Part shown: positions 1 through 9,592 of the stretch, one piece after another
Position numbering within the stretch: the stretch's first letter is position 1
How the letters are laid out: each line of letters starts with the position of its first letter
Origin: Saitoella complicata NRRL Y-17804
Taxonomy: Eukaryota; Ascomycota; Saitoellomycetes; Saitoellales; Saitoellaceae
Length of the DNA: 64,000 bases
Assembly (NCBI RefSeq): GCF_001661265.1
Contig: NW_017567002.1
Coordinates: 1-64,000, forward strand
Direction of reading: 5' to 3'
Program-made: the position numbers and the translations under genes
Notes under the pieces: model-generated
What the model was told of the DNA's origin: nothing
Seen by the model: only the letters and a program-made list of their open reading frames with translations
The model's database searches: none

Positions 1-146
1 CCTAACCCTAACCCTAACCCTAACCCTAACCCTAACCCTAACCCTAACCCTAACCCTAACCCTAACCCTAACCCTAACCCTAACCCTAACCCTAACCCTA
101 ACCCTAACCCTAACCCTAACCCTAACCCTAACCCTAACCCTAACCC
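1..146. repeat. Telomere, (CCCTAA)n tract
   Basis: About 24 uninterrupted CCCTAA units start at base 1, so the window begins at a chromosome end with the C-rich strand reading 5' to 3' inward. Unique sequence starts right after the last unit. No degenerate telomere repeats, no subtelomeric satellite and no RecQ-like telomere-linked helicase gene lie between the cap and the first gene. Confidence 0.98.
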
Positions 147-194
147 AACCTCGCTCCTCAACCCATCGCGGCAACATACACTCCTGAACAACAC

Positions 195-1853
195 TCACAG
201 AACGAACTCCCAGAACTTCCCCCACAAGTTCTTCGGCGCATCATCCACCCAAACATCCTCATCCGCCTCCCTCCTCCCCGAATCCAAATCCATCTCCTCA
301 ACCGGCACCAACCACCTCCCCTTCTCCGGCCTCTCATAAATATAGTACCCGATCGTCCACACCACAAAAATGATCAAACAGATATACGCCGTAAAGAACT
401 TGCTCGCATCGAAATCCCAGAACGCACTAAACCCTTGCGTAATCGTGATGAGTACACACCAAAAGAGTCCATAATACGCAAACCACGGTTGCAGCATCGC
501 TTTGAACGGTAAAGACCCTCGCGAGACGCCGCGGTGACGAAGAGCGGCCATGAACCGGATATGCGCCCAATTCACCAATCCCCAACAAATCAACCCAGCC
601 AACGCAGAGATATTGACGAACCAGTTAAACACTGTAATACCATCATTCGACAAATTCAAAAACGCCAACAACCCGATCGAAGCAGTCGCCATGACAGCGA
701 CGTAGGGGACACCCCTCGAATCCGTCCTTCCGAGGATCTTGGGTGCGAAACCGACGTTGGCGAGGGCGAGGAGGGTACGCGACCCGGCATACACGTTCGA
801 GTTACCGGCGGAGATAACGGTCATAAGAATAACCGCATTGATAATATCCGGCAAAGCCTTAATCCCCGCCCTCTGAATCGCAATCACGAACGGCGAAGCA
901 GAAGCATCCGACGCACCCGTTCCCAATCGAGGATCATTCGACGGAACCAACAACCCAATAAAAAACACCGTACCAACGTAAAACAGCAAGATCCGCCAAA
1001 ACACCTTACGGATGGCTTTGGGTACGTTTTTCCTCGGGTTCGCGGTCTCGCCGGCCGTGACGCCGACCAACTCGGTTCCCTGGAAAGAGAAAATGGCTTG
1101 GATGAGCGTGACCCAGAATCCCAAGAACTTGCCCACATCGTGACTCTCGACGAGGTAATTGTTGAACGGTCCCGGATTCCGCCAGTACCTGAACCCAACG
1201 GCACCATCGTCCCCTCCTCCGCAATCGAGGATGAGTCCGAGGATGAGGAACCCAACAACCGTAACGACCTTAACCGACGCAACCCAAAACTCAATCTCCC
1301 CGTACCACTCGACACCGAGAAAGTTAGCCCCCGTCAACACAACCCAAAACACCCCAATCCAGATGCCCACATTCAAATTCGTCCAATACTGAATAACCAA
1401 CCCACACGCCGTCAACTCCGCCGCAAACGTAATCGCCCAATTAATCCAATACAGCCACCCCATCGAGAATCCAAACGCGGGACTAATGAACCGCGTCGCG
1501 TACGATGTGAACGCACCCGACACGGGGATGTACGTCGCCATCTCACCGAGGGATTGCATAACGGAGTACACGACCGTTCCGATAAAGATATACGCAATCA
1601 ACGCTCCCACGGGACCAGCATTCACGATTGCGGTTCCGATACCGATGAAGAGACCCGTACCAATCGTCCCACCAATCGCGATCATCTGTAAATGACGAGC
1701 CTTGAGACGACGCTGAACACCCTCCGACGTCTTCTTCCCGCGATTCAACACCTTAAGACCTTCGGGATCATAAGAACTCGTAAGCGACGGATCCGTCTCT
1801 CGCTGCTCCAAGGCGATACTTGCATTGACCTTTGCGTTTTCTGCGCTGGCCAT
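195..1853 (-). CDS. Amino-acid permease (YAT/AAP family, GAP1/DIP5-like)
   Basis: A proton-coupled amino-acid transporter of the APC superfamily, expected in the plasma membrane. The 552-residue protein matches the family's usual length and is uninterrupted by introns. About twelve hydrophobic segments run from residue ~65 to ~505. The first carries the substrate-binding signature IGGTIGTGLF, followed by SLGEMATYIPVSGAF and FFQGTELVGVTAGE-like family motifs. The start is the ATG at 1853 (MASAENAK). The frame stays open a further 57 codons upstream but contains no ATG there. The C-terminus ends in KFWEFVL, resembling the aromatic tails of fungal permeases, so the gene looks complete. Its stop codon lies 48 bp from the telomere repeats, so the mRNA 3' end must form within or next to telomeric DNA. 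The exact substrate cannot be read from sequence. Confidence 0.93.
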   Translation of the reverse strand: MASAENAKVNASIALEQRETDPSLTSSYDPEGLKVLNRGKKTSEGVQRRLKARHLQMIAIGGTIGTGLFIGIGTAIVNAGPVGALIAYIFIGTVVYSVMQSLGEMATYIPVSGAFTSYATRFISPAFGFSMGWLYWINWAITFAAELTACGLVIQYWTNLNVGIWIGVFWVVLTGANFLGVEWYGEIEFWVASVKVVTVVGFLILGLILDCGGGDDGAVGFRYWRNPGPFNNYLVESHDVGKFLGFWVTLIQAIFSFQGTELVGVTAGETANPRKNVPKAIRKVFWRILLFYVGTVFFIGLLVPSNDPRLGTGASDASASPFVIAIQRAGIKALPDIINAVILMTVISAGNSNVYAGSRTLLALANVGFAPKILGRTDSRGVPYVAVMATASIGLLAFLNLSNDGITVFNWFVNISALAGLICWGLVNWAHIRFMAALRHRGVSRGSLPFKAMLQPWFAYYGLFWCVLITITQGFSAFWDFDASKFFTAYICLIIFVVWTIGYYIYERPEKGRWLVPVEEMDLDSGRREADEDVWVDDAPKNLWGKFWEFVL

Positions 1854-2364
1854 CTCGGTTGATCTTTCCGACCAGCTGTCAAGGAATAAGGTTCTTCCGA
1901 CAGAGCGGCGGAAAGGCGACGAGATGAGGTGAGATGAAGCGAGTAAGGTGTTTCTTCTGCGGAGGAACGCGATGTGCACGTGCAGGAGAAAAGCAGAGGA
2001 GATGGTTGGCCGGATAAGGAGCACAAACTATTCTACTTTGGGTAATTTTCGAAGATTTTGGCGAGGGATGCGAGATGCTGCGAGATGAACAATGTGAACG
2101 GCGCTAAACCGGGATGGACGTGGTTCGTCGACGACCAGCGTTTGAAGCGCGTCCCACGGTAACCGAGTGCAACGGTGGAGTAAAAGGAAAAAAAAAAATC
2201 CATTCAGTCCAAATCGTACACAAAGATACTCTACTCGTACATCCCAAGTCACACTTCCAAAGAGCAGCCAAGAGAGAGAAGCAAGAAACCAAAAGCCCGA
2301 GATCCAGCCTGTGCAAACGAAATCTCACACCCAAGCCTCCAGACCTCCACTCAAGACCACACGC
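1854..2364. other. Intergenic: permease leader and 3' flank of next gene
   Basis: About 510 bp between two minus-strand genes. It should hold the permease promoter and 5' leader, plus the 3' UTR of the downstream secreted-protein gene. An A9 run sits near 2190. No further gene is supported. Confidence 0.5.
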
Positions 2365-3021
2365 TCACCAGCCGCCAACGGAACCGGAGTTGGAGTTGCT
2401 CTGCCCAGCATAGTTGTCGGAGCCAATGTTGTTAGCTTGGTTTACCTGGCCAATACACTGCTGGAGCTGCTTGTCGAATTTTCCGCCGACTTGGGCGCAC
2501 TATCACTCGATGATTAGTCTCTTTTCAACCAATCTTCTAGAAAGACACTTACGATCTGGGCAACGGTAGCAGTGTTGGGGGCAACAACAATCGCAACCGT
2601 TCCAGGTGTCGGCTTGGGCGCCTTCTTAGGGGGCGGACCTCCAGCCTCAGCATCGGCCTCAGCCTCGGCCTCGCGGCGGACATTGCCAGAGTTGTCGTTG
2701 TACTGGTATCCACCATTGTTGTTACCGATGTTGTTGGCCTGGTTCTGTTGGATGACACACTGCTGAAGCTGCTTGTTGTATTTTCCGCCGAATTGAGTAC
2801 ACTGTGATCGCAAATCGTCAGCCTTAGTCTTGCGGGGGGGGGGGGGGTCTCACGATGTTGACCGCAGTGGCGATGTTGGGAGCGACAACGATGGAGATGG
2901 GTCCGCCCACCTGGGTGTTGGGCTTGGGCGGGGCTTTATCGTGGCCGGCCTCGGGAACGGGGCTGGCGGAGACCAGGGAAAGGCCGGCGATGAGTGCGGT
3001 GGCGATGGCGGTGATCTGCAT
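2365..3021 (-). CDS. Small secreted protein with duplicated cysteine module
   Basis: A three-exon gene: 3021-2854, 2801-2553 and 2499-2365, giving 183 residues. Intron 1 (52 bp) is GTGAGA..CACAG and intron 2 (53 bp) is GTAAGT..GATAG. Both are phase 0 and both carry a GACTAA branch region. The N-terminus MQITAIATALIAGLSLVSA is a clear signal peptide. Exons 1 and 2 each end in IVVAPN-x-AT..I. Exons 2 and 3 each begin with C-x-Q-x-GGK-x-x-KQLQQC, followed by NQANNIG. The gene is therefore a tandem repeat of one unit that straddles an intron. A dibasic and acidic linker (VRREAEAEADAEA) separates the units and could be a Kex2-type processing site. No known family is recognised. An extracellular role, for example as an effector or surface protein, is inference. 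Confidence 0.8.
2835..2847. repeat. Poly-G homopolymer in intron 1
   Basis: An uninterrupted run of about 13 G on the plus strand (C on the coding strand) lies just inside the donor end of intron 1 of the secreted-protein gene. It accounts for much of that intron's 5' half. Such runs slip easily in replication and sequencing, so its length is uncertain. Confidence 0.8.
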
Positions 3022-3111
3022 TGTGGATTGATTGGTTGGTTTGGTTGGCTGTTGTTGTTGTTGTTGGTCTGAGAGGATGGTGAGAAGGATTTGGGGGGAC
3101 CAGACGGGGGT

Positions 3112-3118
3112 TTTTATA
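3112..3118 (-). promoter_or_regulatory. TATA box of the secreted-protein gene
   Basis: TATAAAA on the minus strand, about 91 bp upstream of the ATG at 3021. A (CAA)n-type tract at 3051-3066 lies in the predicted leader. The spacing suits a TATA-driven, strongly expressed secreted-protein gene. Confidence 0.55.
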
Positions 3119-4249
3119 GACTTTCTGTCTGGGCGGTGAGGGTACGGGTACACCTCGAAATGTAGTCAGCTGGACTGGACTTGTCTACTTTCGATTACCT
3201 CCGCTACTGTAGCTCGACCAAGACGGGAACGGGAAGTCGAGCGGCACGGTACACAGCTGCTGACGGACGGGCAGGGACTTGGTGGTTAGGAGCACAAGAC
3301 GGTCATGGGAACGAACGAGAGACAATCCTTAAAGATCTCAGCCGAGCACAAACAATATCATGGCGAGGCCTGATGTACAACCGAGCCTCGGTAATCGTCA
3401 TTTTACTTCCCTTTACCGAGACCACAAGAAGTCATGCCATGCCATCTTAACCACCCCGGAACCCGCCCGTCACACTGAAGGCAATGGTCGAGGCGAGCGT
3501 ACCCAACATCAAAACACTGTATAACAGTTCGCTGACGTAATTACTGGAGAATCTGACACAGACGAGCGTAAAGCTTAAGGCTGGCCCGCGCGGGATAGCG
3601 GCAACGAGCATACAGATGCTCATCTCGTCCCGCTCAAGCTTAAACCATGGCACACGAAGATTAAGGTGGGTCCTTACTCAAGCTTTGCTTAAAATTTCAT
3701 CGGACAGAGTCAGCGTAGCTATCATATCAGGAAGGAGTTCAAGGATTGATGGGAGAACGCAAGCTGAAAGAGAATATGCGGTTAGGGGTGTTCATACTGT
3801 ACTGCTTGCACGGCCAGAACGACAGTACGTAGCTGCGCCTCACCAACCCTTAAATAACGGGATACTGACGTCTTCCCGTCTTCCCGTCTTCACATCTTCA
3901 TACACAACTGCAAAAGCTTGGTGTTTTACGCCCTGATACATCCCGCAGTTAACAGTGCGCAGGACCCCATGTCGTTAAGGGCTAAGTGAGCTTCGGCCCG
4001 AGGCTTGCAAAAGCTTGGTGTTCGAGATGGTCCGTGATGAAACGCGGTTAACTGGGATGCCCTCGAGACGAGCCGTGAGGAGGTTGAGGTCTCGCCTGCG
4101 CGCGGGAACGTGCATATATGGGCTAGGCCGACGACACCCTTAAAGTTTGTGCTATGCATACGCTGCGTTGAGACAAATAGTAAGAGTGATGTCATTTGCC
4201 AGAGGAGAATGGTATACAAAAAAGATGATCTTGTCTGCCTGCACCACGT
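3119..4249. other. Intergenic, no supported gene
   Basis: About 1.1 kb. It holds the upstream region of the secreted-protein gene and the 3' flank of the hydrolase. A 15-bp direct repeat (CAAAAGCTTGGTGTT) occurs near 3910 and again near 4008. A short CTTCCCGT-type tract lies near 3870-3890. Open frames are short and not protein-like, apart from a weak minus-strand frame at 3447-3653 with a hydrophobic end. Confidence 0.5.
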
Positions 4250-5592
4250 TCACAACGTTCTACGCCCATTCACACCCTCGCTCCCCTCCTCCTCCTTCCC
4301 CATAACCCCCCTCACCCACCCCACAATCCTCTCCGTCCCATAAACCCTCTCCCTCTCCCCACCTCCTAAATAAAACAACGCCATTGGCCACGCATGCACC
4401 ATCCCCTCCTCCACATCCAGTTCCACCACACACTTCCCCCCGCCTTCGGATTCCGGTTGGGTATCGGCGGCAAAGAGGAAGCGTTTGTACATCCCTTCTA
4501 CATCCGCACGGAAGATCTCGCCTGAGCCGATCATCATGAGGAGACCGTAGACGGGCAGGGCTTGGGAGAGCCATTGTTGTGAATCACAGGCGATTGGATT
4601 GAGGTATGGATCCGTGAGCGCCTCGTCATGTTTCTGTCCCTCGTTTTCCGGACCCGTATACTCCCTCGCATACGTATCCAATGTCCCAGGGTCGAGGTAA
4701 TCCGTCCCATCGTTCGTATGCATCGTAACACTCTCACCCTTCATATTCAACCACGGACTCATCATCACCGCCACACCAGGCTTCTCCAACTCCCCCATCC
4801 CAATCGTCGAGTCAGGTCTCGAGATATGAAGTAATAACCCCGTTATCAACAACCCGCCCGCCGAATCGCCCATCAACACAATCCGCTCAGCAGGAACACT
4901 GAGGGTTTGAGTAAGATACGTATATGCCCTCACGACCTCCTGCAACTGCGTCGGATACCTCCCATCCGGAACAAGGGTGTAGTCAACCGCCAGGACCGCC
5001 GGATTCGCGAATCCCTGCTCCTCGAACACCTCCCTCATATTCGCCAGAAACTCCAGATAAAACGCCGCGGAGCCCATTACCAGCCCACCACCATGTAGAT
5101 ACATCACCACACATTCTGACTCACTGAGACCAGCGTTCGATGAGCGATCGCGTACCCACCAGCCTTGGATACCTGAGTCTTCGGCGCGGCGGACCCAGCG
5201 ATTAAAGTCGAAGCGGCGTTTCATGAATGGCACTGATTGAGAGGTGGAGAAGAATATCCGACCAACAGATACGGGGGCGTACGCGAATAAGAACCCAACG
5301 ACCTTCAGCGCGGCGTCTTGCGCGACATGCGTACGTCGCGAGTATGGCGTAGAGGAGATCAGTCGAGAGGCGATGAGTCGAATGGGAAGGACGAGGACTG
5401 TAGACGCCCGTTAGCAATTTTACACTACCTCAAAACCCCGTCCACACCTAGATAGGCAATCAACCCCAGGCCCAGGAGAATTAGTTCGTAGATCGGCCGG
5501 AGGACGAGGAGTCGAGGGACCATCGTCCCCATGAAGAAGAGGACATCCGTAAATCCGATTGGCTTCAGCTTCCAGTCGCCTTTAGATGGCAT
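4250..5592 (-). CDS. Membrane-anchored alpha/beta hydrolase (HSL-type esterase/lipase)
   Basis: A carboxylester hydrolase of the hormone-sensitive-lipase-like family. Two exons: 5592-5448 and 5397-4250, joined across a 50-bp phase-1 intron (GTGTGG..CTACAG with a GCTAAC branch site). This gives 430 residues. The N-terminus has one hydrophobic segment (IYELILLGLGLIAYL, ~34-48), suggesting an ER or lipid-droplet anchor. The oxyanion-hole motif HGGG lies at ~150-153. The nucleophile motif GDSAGG has its serine at ~227, and the likely catalytic histidine lies in EEGMVHAWP near the C-terminus. The donor GTGTGG is non-consensus but is the only GT that keeps the frame. The substrate is unknown. Confidence 0.85.
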
Positions 5593-5822
5593 GTTGATTG
5601 CGTTGGAGACTAATCCAGAAGGTGTTCAGTCCATTTTATGGGAGGATCGTGTTTGGAGGTCGTGTTCGGGGAGTTGCGCGTCCCGATGACCCCGAGATCT
5701 TCGACGTCAGCTGGCAGCTTCGTGAGGAGACGCAAATTCACAGAGTAAAGAAATTGGTATGTTGGCCATATTCTTACGATTCATAACTAACGCGAGGAGC
5801 TTAAGGAGAACGACCAGCGTGC

Positions 5823-6508
5823 TCAACAAATCACACACTGCCCGTCCACCCCTGCCGGCCCACGGTTCATCCCCCCTCCTCCACCTCCAACAAACCGCAC
5901 ATTCTTCAACGCAGTCCAGAACAGCTCTTCCCTCGTCGGGGATGTAACTGATCTCTTCCTCTGCCGTCTCGCGCTGACTATCTCACGCCTGTCCATGGTC
6001 GCTGCAACGTATGCTAACCCCGTTGGCTTCTCCTCCACCTTCTTCTCGTCGATCCAGTTCTCCGGCCCTTCCGCGTCGTTGGAGGAATTGGATGCAGTTC
6101 CGAGGTAGTTTGGTGGTGTTACCTCGTCTGTATAGTTGGGCGGAGGAGTATGCGACAAACTCGTCAGCGAAGCCAATGCCTCATCAAGACTCCTCTCCAC
6201 ATCCATCTCCTCTTCATCCTCCGTCTCCGGCTCTTCCTTCTCAAACTCGGTCTCTTCGATGTACCTCAACGACTGTCCAGATGGGTCGAGGCGTACTCAG
6301 CCCTCGAGAAGCCTCTGTAGACGGAAGGTGATTCTAGACAGACTGTGGGGCGGGAGTACACAGAGGAAGCGGTCGTCACAGCAGTCATAGCAGAGAATCT
6401 CGATCCGGGAAAGTCAGATGCGGTCGGCGTAGGTTCATCTGGGAATAACGACCATGCTGGGGAGGAGACATCCACAGTGGAGACTGAGAAGCGGGAGATT
6501 TCAGACAT
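5823..6508 (-). CDS. Unknown acidic protein with C-terminal CVIC (CaaX-like) box
   Basis: Probably two exons. The first runs from the ATG at 6508 (MSEISRFSVSTVDV) and the second from about 6272 to 5823. Between them the frame changes and an acceptor (CATCTGGACAG) is present. The exact donor is unsure: GTCTAC at 6322 would give a 50-bp intron and a 211-residue protein. Exon 1 is Ser/Thr-rich. Exon 2 has a Glu-rich segment, a PPNY-containing stretch, a basic RRQRKRS patch, a Gly run and the end DGQCVIC. The final four residues fit a farnesylation CaaX box. A PPNY motif followed shortly by a second PPNY could recruit WW-domain ubiquitin ligases. No family is recognised. Confidence 0.5.
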
Positions 6509-7083
6509 GTTGCTGGTCTTGGGTAACGTATGCAAGAATGGACTGAAGCAACAACGACCCTCAAAGGCCTTACTTATACCCACCCATAAGCCCAATCTCC
6601 GACCTCATTGTCAGTCCCACCTCATCCACTGTTTGATTTGTCGGTGACACCACTCCGGGGTTGTTTGGAGCTTGGTGGCAGCATCCACGTACGAGAATTG
6701 CCTCTTTGGGATGGTAATGGTGTTTCAGGTTCCCAAGGTGCGGGTATCCTGCAAAGTCAGATTTGAGTTTGCTTGAAATTCTGGGAAGGTTTGTTCTACA
6801 CGAAGGTTCTTGGTGTAAAGGGGCTCGAAACCGTTACGAGTTCGCAATCCTCACCGGGGGCGCGGGGAGTTCGGAGCATCCAGTCAAACGAGTAATGTCG
6901 AAGAAGACATTTCCGACCAGTCCTGGCGTATGGTTGCGACGGTTCTTTGCCCCTGACATCCTCACGTCTTGGAAACTCTCACGTCTTTTTCCTCTTGAGA
7001 GGCTGCTGGGTTTAGAAAGACTTCTGTCGTTCGACTCACGGTTCATGTTCATAAGGGCTTAACGGGCACTCCTGCCATGCAAA
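6509..7083. other. Intergenic upstream of tRNA-Glu
   Basis: About 575 bp between the CaaX-protein gene start and tRNA-Glu. No supported coding sequence is seen. It should hold the promoter of the minus-strand gene. Confidence 0.45.
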
Positions 7084-7155
7084 TCCGTTATGGTCTAGGG
7101 GCTAGGATACTTCGCTCTCACCGAAGAGGCCGGGGTTCGATTCCCCGTAACGGAA
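7084..7155 (+). tRNA. tRNA-Glu (anticodon CTC)
   Basis: A full cloverleaf can be drawn. The acceptor stem is TCCGTTA pairing with TAACGGA, followed by an A discriminator. The anticodon arm is TTCG/CGAA around a loop containing CTC. The T arm is CGGGG/CCCCG with TTCGATT. The GGTTCGATTCC B box is intact and there is no intron. The gene is identical in sequence to two other copies in the window on the minus strand. Confidence 0.97.
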
Positions 7156-7167
7156 CGTCCTTTTGGC

Positions 7168-7175
7168 TTTTTTTT
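7168..7175 (+). terminator. Pol III T-run terminator of tRNA-Glu
   Basis: A run of eight T starts 13 bp past the tRNA 3' end, with a shorter TTTT at 7161-7164 before it. This is the usual RNA polymerase III stop. Confidence 0.75.
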
Positions 7176-7417
7176 AATGTCCCGGAATCTCTGTTTGTCC
7201 TGACTGAAGTGACATGCCTGTAGCCTTTATCTATCGTACCTTTCAGTCCAAACGGACACCCGTCAGTCATCAACATATGTCAATTCATCGATGCCCTCCT
7301 CCCCAGCTTATCCTTATCCCCTCCTGCCGCGCCACACCGCGCCCACCAAAAATTCGAAAGTCACCCACCACACCAAAAATAACCTCGAACTCCTCGACTC
7401 TCCCTTTCTATATTCCA

Positions 7418-9430
7418 ATGGGCAGAAGACAGAGAAATAAGCAAGGTGACCCCGCTGCGTTCGGTGACGGATCGAAGAAGAAGGCTGGTGCTGGTGGGAA
7501 GCCGGCACCCGCGAGGAGTGTTGGCGGAGAGAAGGTCGGAGCTGGAGCGAAGAGGAAGAGGAATGCCGAGGAGGAACTCCCGAAGGCGGCGAAGAAGGCT
7601 GCACCCGCGAAGGCTCCGGTCAAGACTGCCTTGAAGAAGAAAGCCCCAGCTCCCGCTCCGGAGAGTGAGGACGACGACGACGAGTTCGAGGGATTGGAGG
7701 ATTCCGAGGTTGAGGCCGGGGCCGACGACGGTGTTCAGAACATGGATGACTGGGAAGACGTCGACTCCGCTGGCGAGGATGTGGGTAAAGCCAAGGCGTC
7801 ATTGTTCGATAACTCCGACGAGGGCTCCGGTATGGACGAAGACGAATTCGACGAAGACGAGATGATGGCCTCTGACGACGACGAGGATGCTTTCGACTCA
7901 GAGATGGAGGACGATGATTCTCAGGGCGGCGGTGCGATGTTTTCCGATGACGAGGGCGATCTCGAACAATTGCGCTTGGCCAACTTGGAAGCAATGTCAG
8001 CTCGTTTGGATGCGAAAGCAGCGAAGGAGAAAGAGGATGCTGAAGCGGAACTTCTACAAACCAACATCGTCCCACCTCGTCCCGAAGGCATTCTCCCGAC
8101 CGAAGAAGAGCTCACTCCCGATCTCGCAATCATCCAAACCCGAATCCGCGAAATCGCCCGCGTCCTCAACGACTTCAAATCACTCGGCGAAGAAGGCCGG
8201 TCGAGGTCAGAATACACCGAACAAATCATCCAGGATATCGCGACGTATTATGGCTACAACACCTACCTCGCCGAAAAACTTTTCAACATCTTCTCCATCA
8301 ACGAAGCCATCGAATTCTTCGAGGCGAATGAAGTTCCCCGGCCCGTGACGATCCGTACAAACACCCTGAAAACCCGAAGACGTGACCTCGCGCAGGCCCT
8401 TCTGAACAGGGGTGTCAATTTGGAGCCGATCGGGAAATGGACTAAAGTCGGACTCCAGATTTTCGAGAGTCCGGTCCCGATCGGGGCTACGCCTGAATAT
8501 TTGGCTGGACACTATATGTTGCAGGCGGCTTCGTCGTTCCTCCCTGTCATGGCACTTGCGCCGCAGGAGCACGAACGCGTTCTCGACATGTCCGCTGCTC
8601 CGGGTGGAAAGACCACGTATATCGCCGCACTCCAGAAAAATACTGGATGTGTGTTTGCGAATGACTCAAACAAAGACCGCGCGAAGAGTTTGGTGGCGAA
8701 TATTCATCGGTTGGGTGTTAGGAATGCGGTTGTGTGTAGTTATGATGGAAGGGAGTTTCCGAAGGTTATTGGCGGGTTTGATAGGGTGTTGTTGGATGCG
8801 CCGTGTTCTGGGACTGGTGTCATCTCCAAAGACGCCTCCGTCAAAACCAACAAATCGGAGCGGGATTTCATGTTGTTGAGTCATCTCCAAAAACAACTGG
8901 TATTGGCCGCGATCGACTCGGTGGACCCACATTCGAAGACGGGTGGGTATGTTGTTTATTCCACCTGTTCGGTTACGGTGGAGGAGAATGAGGCGGTTGT
9001 GGATTATGCGTTGAGGAAGAGGCCGAACGTCAAACTCGTCCCCACCGGTCTGGATTTTGGTCGGGAGGGGTTCACCAAATTCCGTGGAAAGTCGTTTAAC
9101 CCGAAGGTTGTTCACACGAGACGGTACTACCCTCACGTTCACAACATGGACGGATTCTACGTCGCCAAGTTCAAGATTATGGGGCCGTATAAGGCCCCTG
9201 CGAAGGATGAGGGAGGTGATGAGGAAGATGATGTACCTATGGCGTTTGGTGCGGATGGGGAGGAGGCCGATGAGGCCGTGAAGAGGGATGATGGGTACAA
9301 GTTTGATGAGGAGGAGGATCGCGCGTTGATTGAGGAGAGTAGGAAGAAGTTGTTGAAGAAGAAGGGGGTGAATGTGAGGGCTGGGGGAGCGAAGAAGGGA
9401 AAGGGACCGAAGGAGAAGGTTGAGGCATAA
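7418..9430 (+). CDS. NOP2: 25S rRNA (cytosine-5) methyltransferase NOP2
   Basis: A nucleolar RsmB/NOP2/SUN-family m5C methyltransferase that modifies 25S rRNA and is needed for 60S subunit biogenesis. The gene is one exon of 670 residues. The start is ATG 7418 (MGRRQRNKQGDPAAF), which matches the conserved Nop2 N-terminus; further in-frame ATGs upstream are not needed. Residues 1-230 are Lys/Ala-rich and then strongly acidic, typical of nucleolar proteins. The catalytic domain (~300-600) has the AdoMet motif DMSAAPGGKTT. It also has the PCSGTG motif with Cys at ~463 and the catalytic TCSV motif with Cys at ~517. The C-terminus is again charged and Lys-rich. The HSF1 gene follows in the same direction about 160 bp downstream. 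Confidence 0.96.
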   Translation: MGRRQRNKQGDPAAFGDGSKKKAGAGGKPAPARSVGGEKVGAGAKRKRNAEEELPKAAKKAAPAKAPVKTALKKKAPAPAPESEDDDDEFEGLEDSEVEAGADDGVQNMDDWEDVDSAGEDVGKAKASLFDNSDEGSGMDEDEFDEDEMMASDDDEDAFDSEMEDDDSQGGGAMFSDDEGDLEQLRLANLEAMSARLDAKAAKEKEDAEAELLQTNIVPPRPEGILPTEEELTPDLAIIQTRIREIARVLNDFKSLGEEGRSRSEYTEQIIQDIATYYGYNTYLAEKLFNIFSINEAIEFFEANEVPRPVTIRTNTLKTRRRDLAQALLNRGVNLEPIGKWTKVGLQIFESPVPIGATPEYLAGHYMLQAASSFLPVMALAPQEHERVLDMSAAPGGKTTYIAALQKNTGCVFANDSNKDRAKSLVANIHRLGVRNAVVCSYDGREFPKVIGGFDRVLLDAPCSGTGVISKDASVKTNKSERDFMLLSHLQKQLVLAAIDSVDPHSKTGGYVVYSTCSVTVEENEAVVDYALRKRPNVKLVPTGLDFGREGFTKFRGKSFNPKVVHTRRYYPHVHNMDGFYVAKFKIMGPYKAPAKDEGGDEEDDVPMAFGADGEEADEAVKRDDGYKFDEEEDRALIEESRKKLLKKKGVNVRAGGAKKGKGPKEKVEA

Positions 9431-9592
9431 GACTTGTTCGAGTAGCATTTAACATAAAATACCATTTACATTAAGCATTAATTCGATGCCGGTTAACTAT
9501 GCATGCCCGTGCATGACCCGGACGAACATTTTCATCATCGTTACAAAACACCAAATTCAAAAGGACTTGGCGAAAATACCAACGGACAGAGA

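Noticed and set aside
534-1691. 385-codon plus-strand frame near the telomere
   Set aside because: It is antisense to the amino-acid permease, Arg/Asn/Pro-rich and without family features; a codon-bias shadow.
3447-3653. 68-codon minus-strand frame with a hydrophobic C-terminus
   Set aside because: Short, no homology I recognise, no promoter or splice support, and composition not distinct from the flanks.
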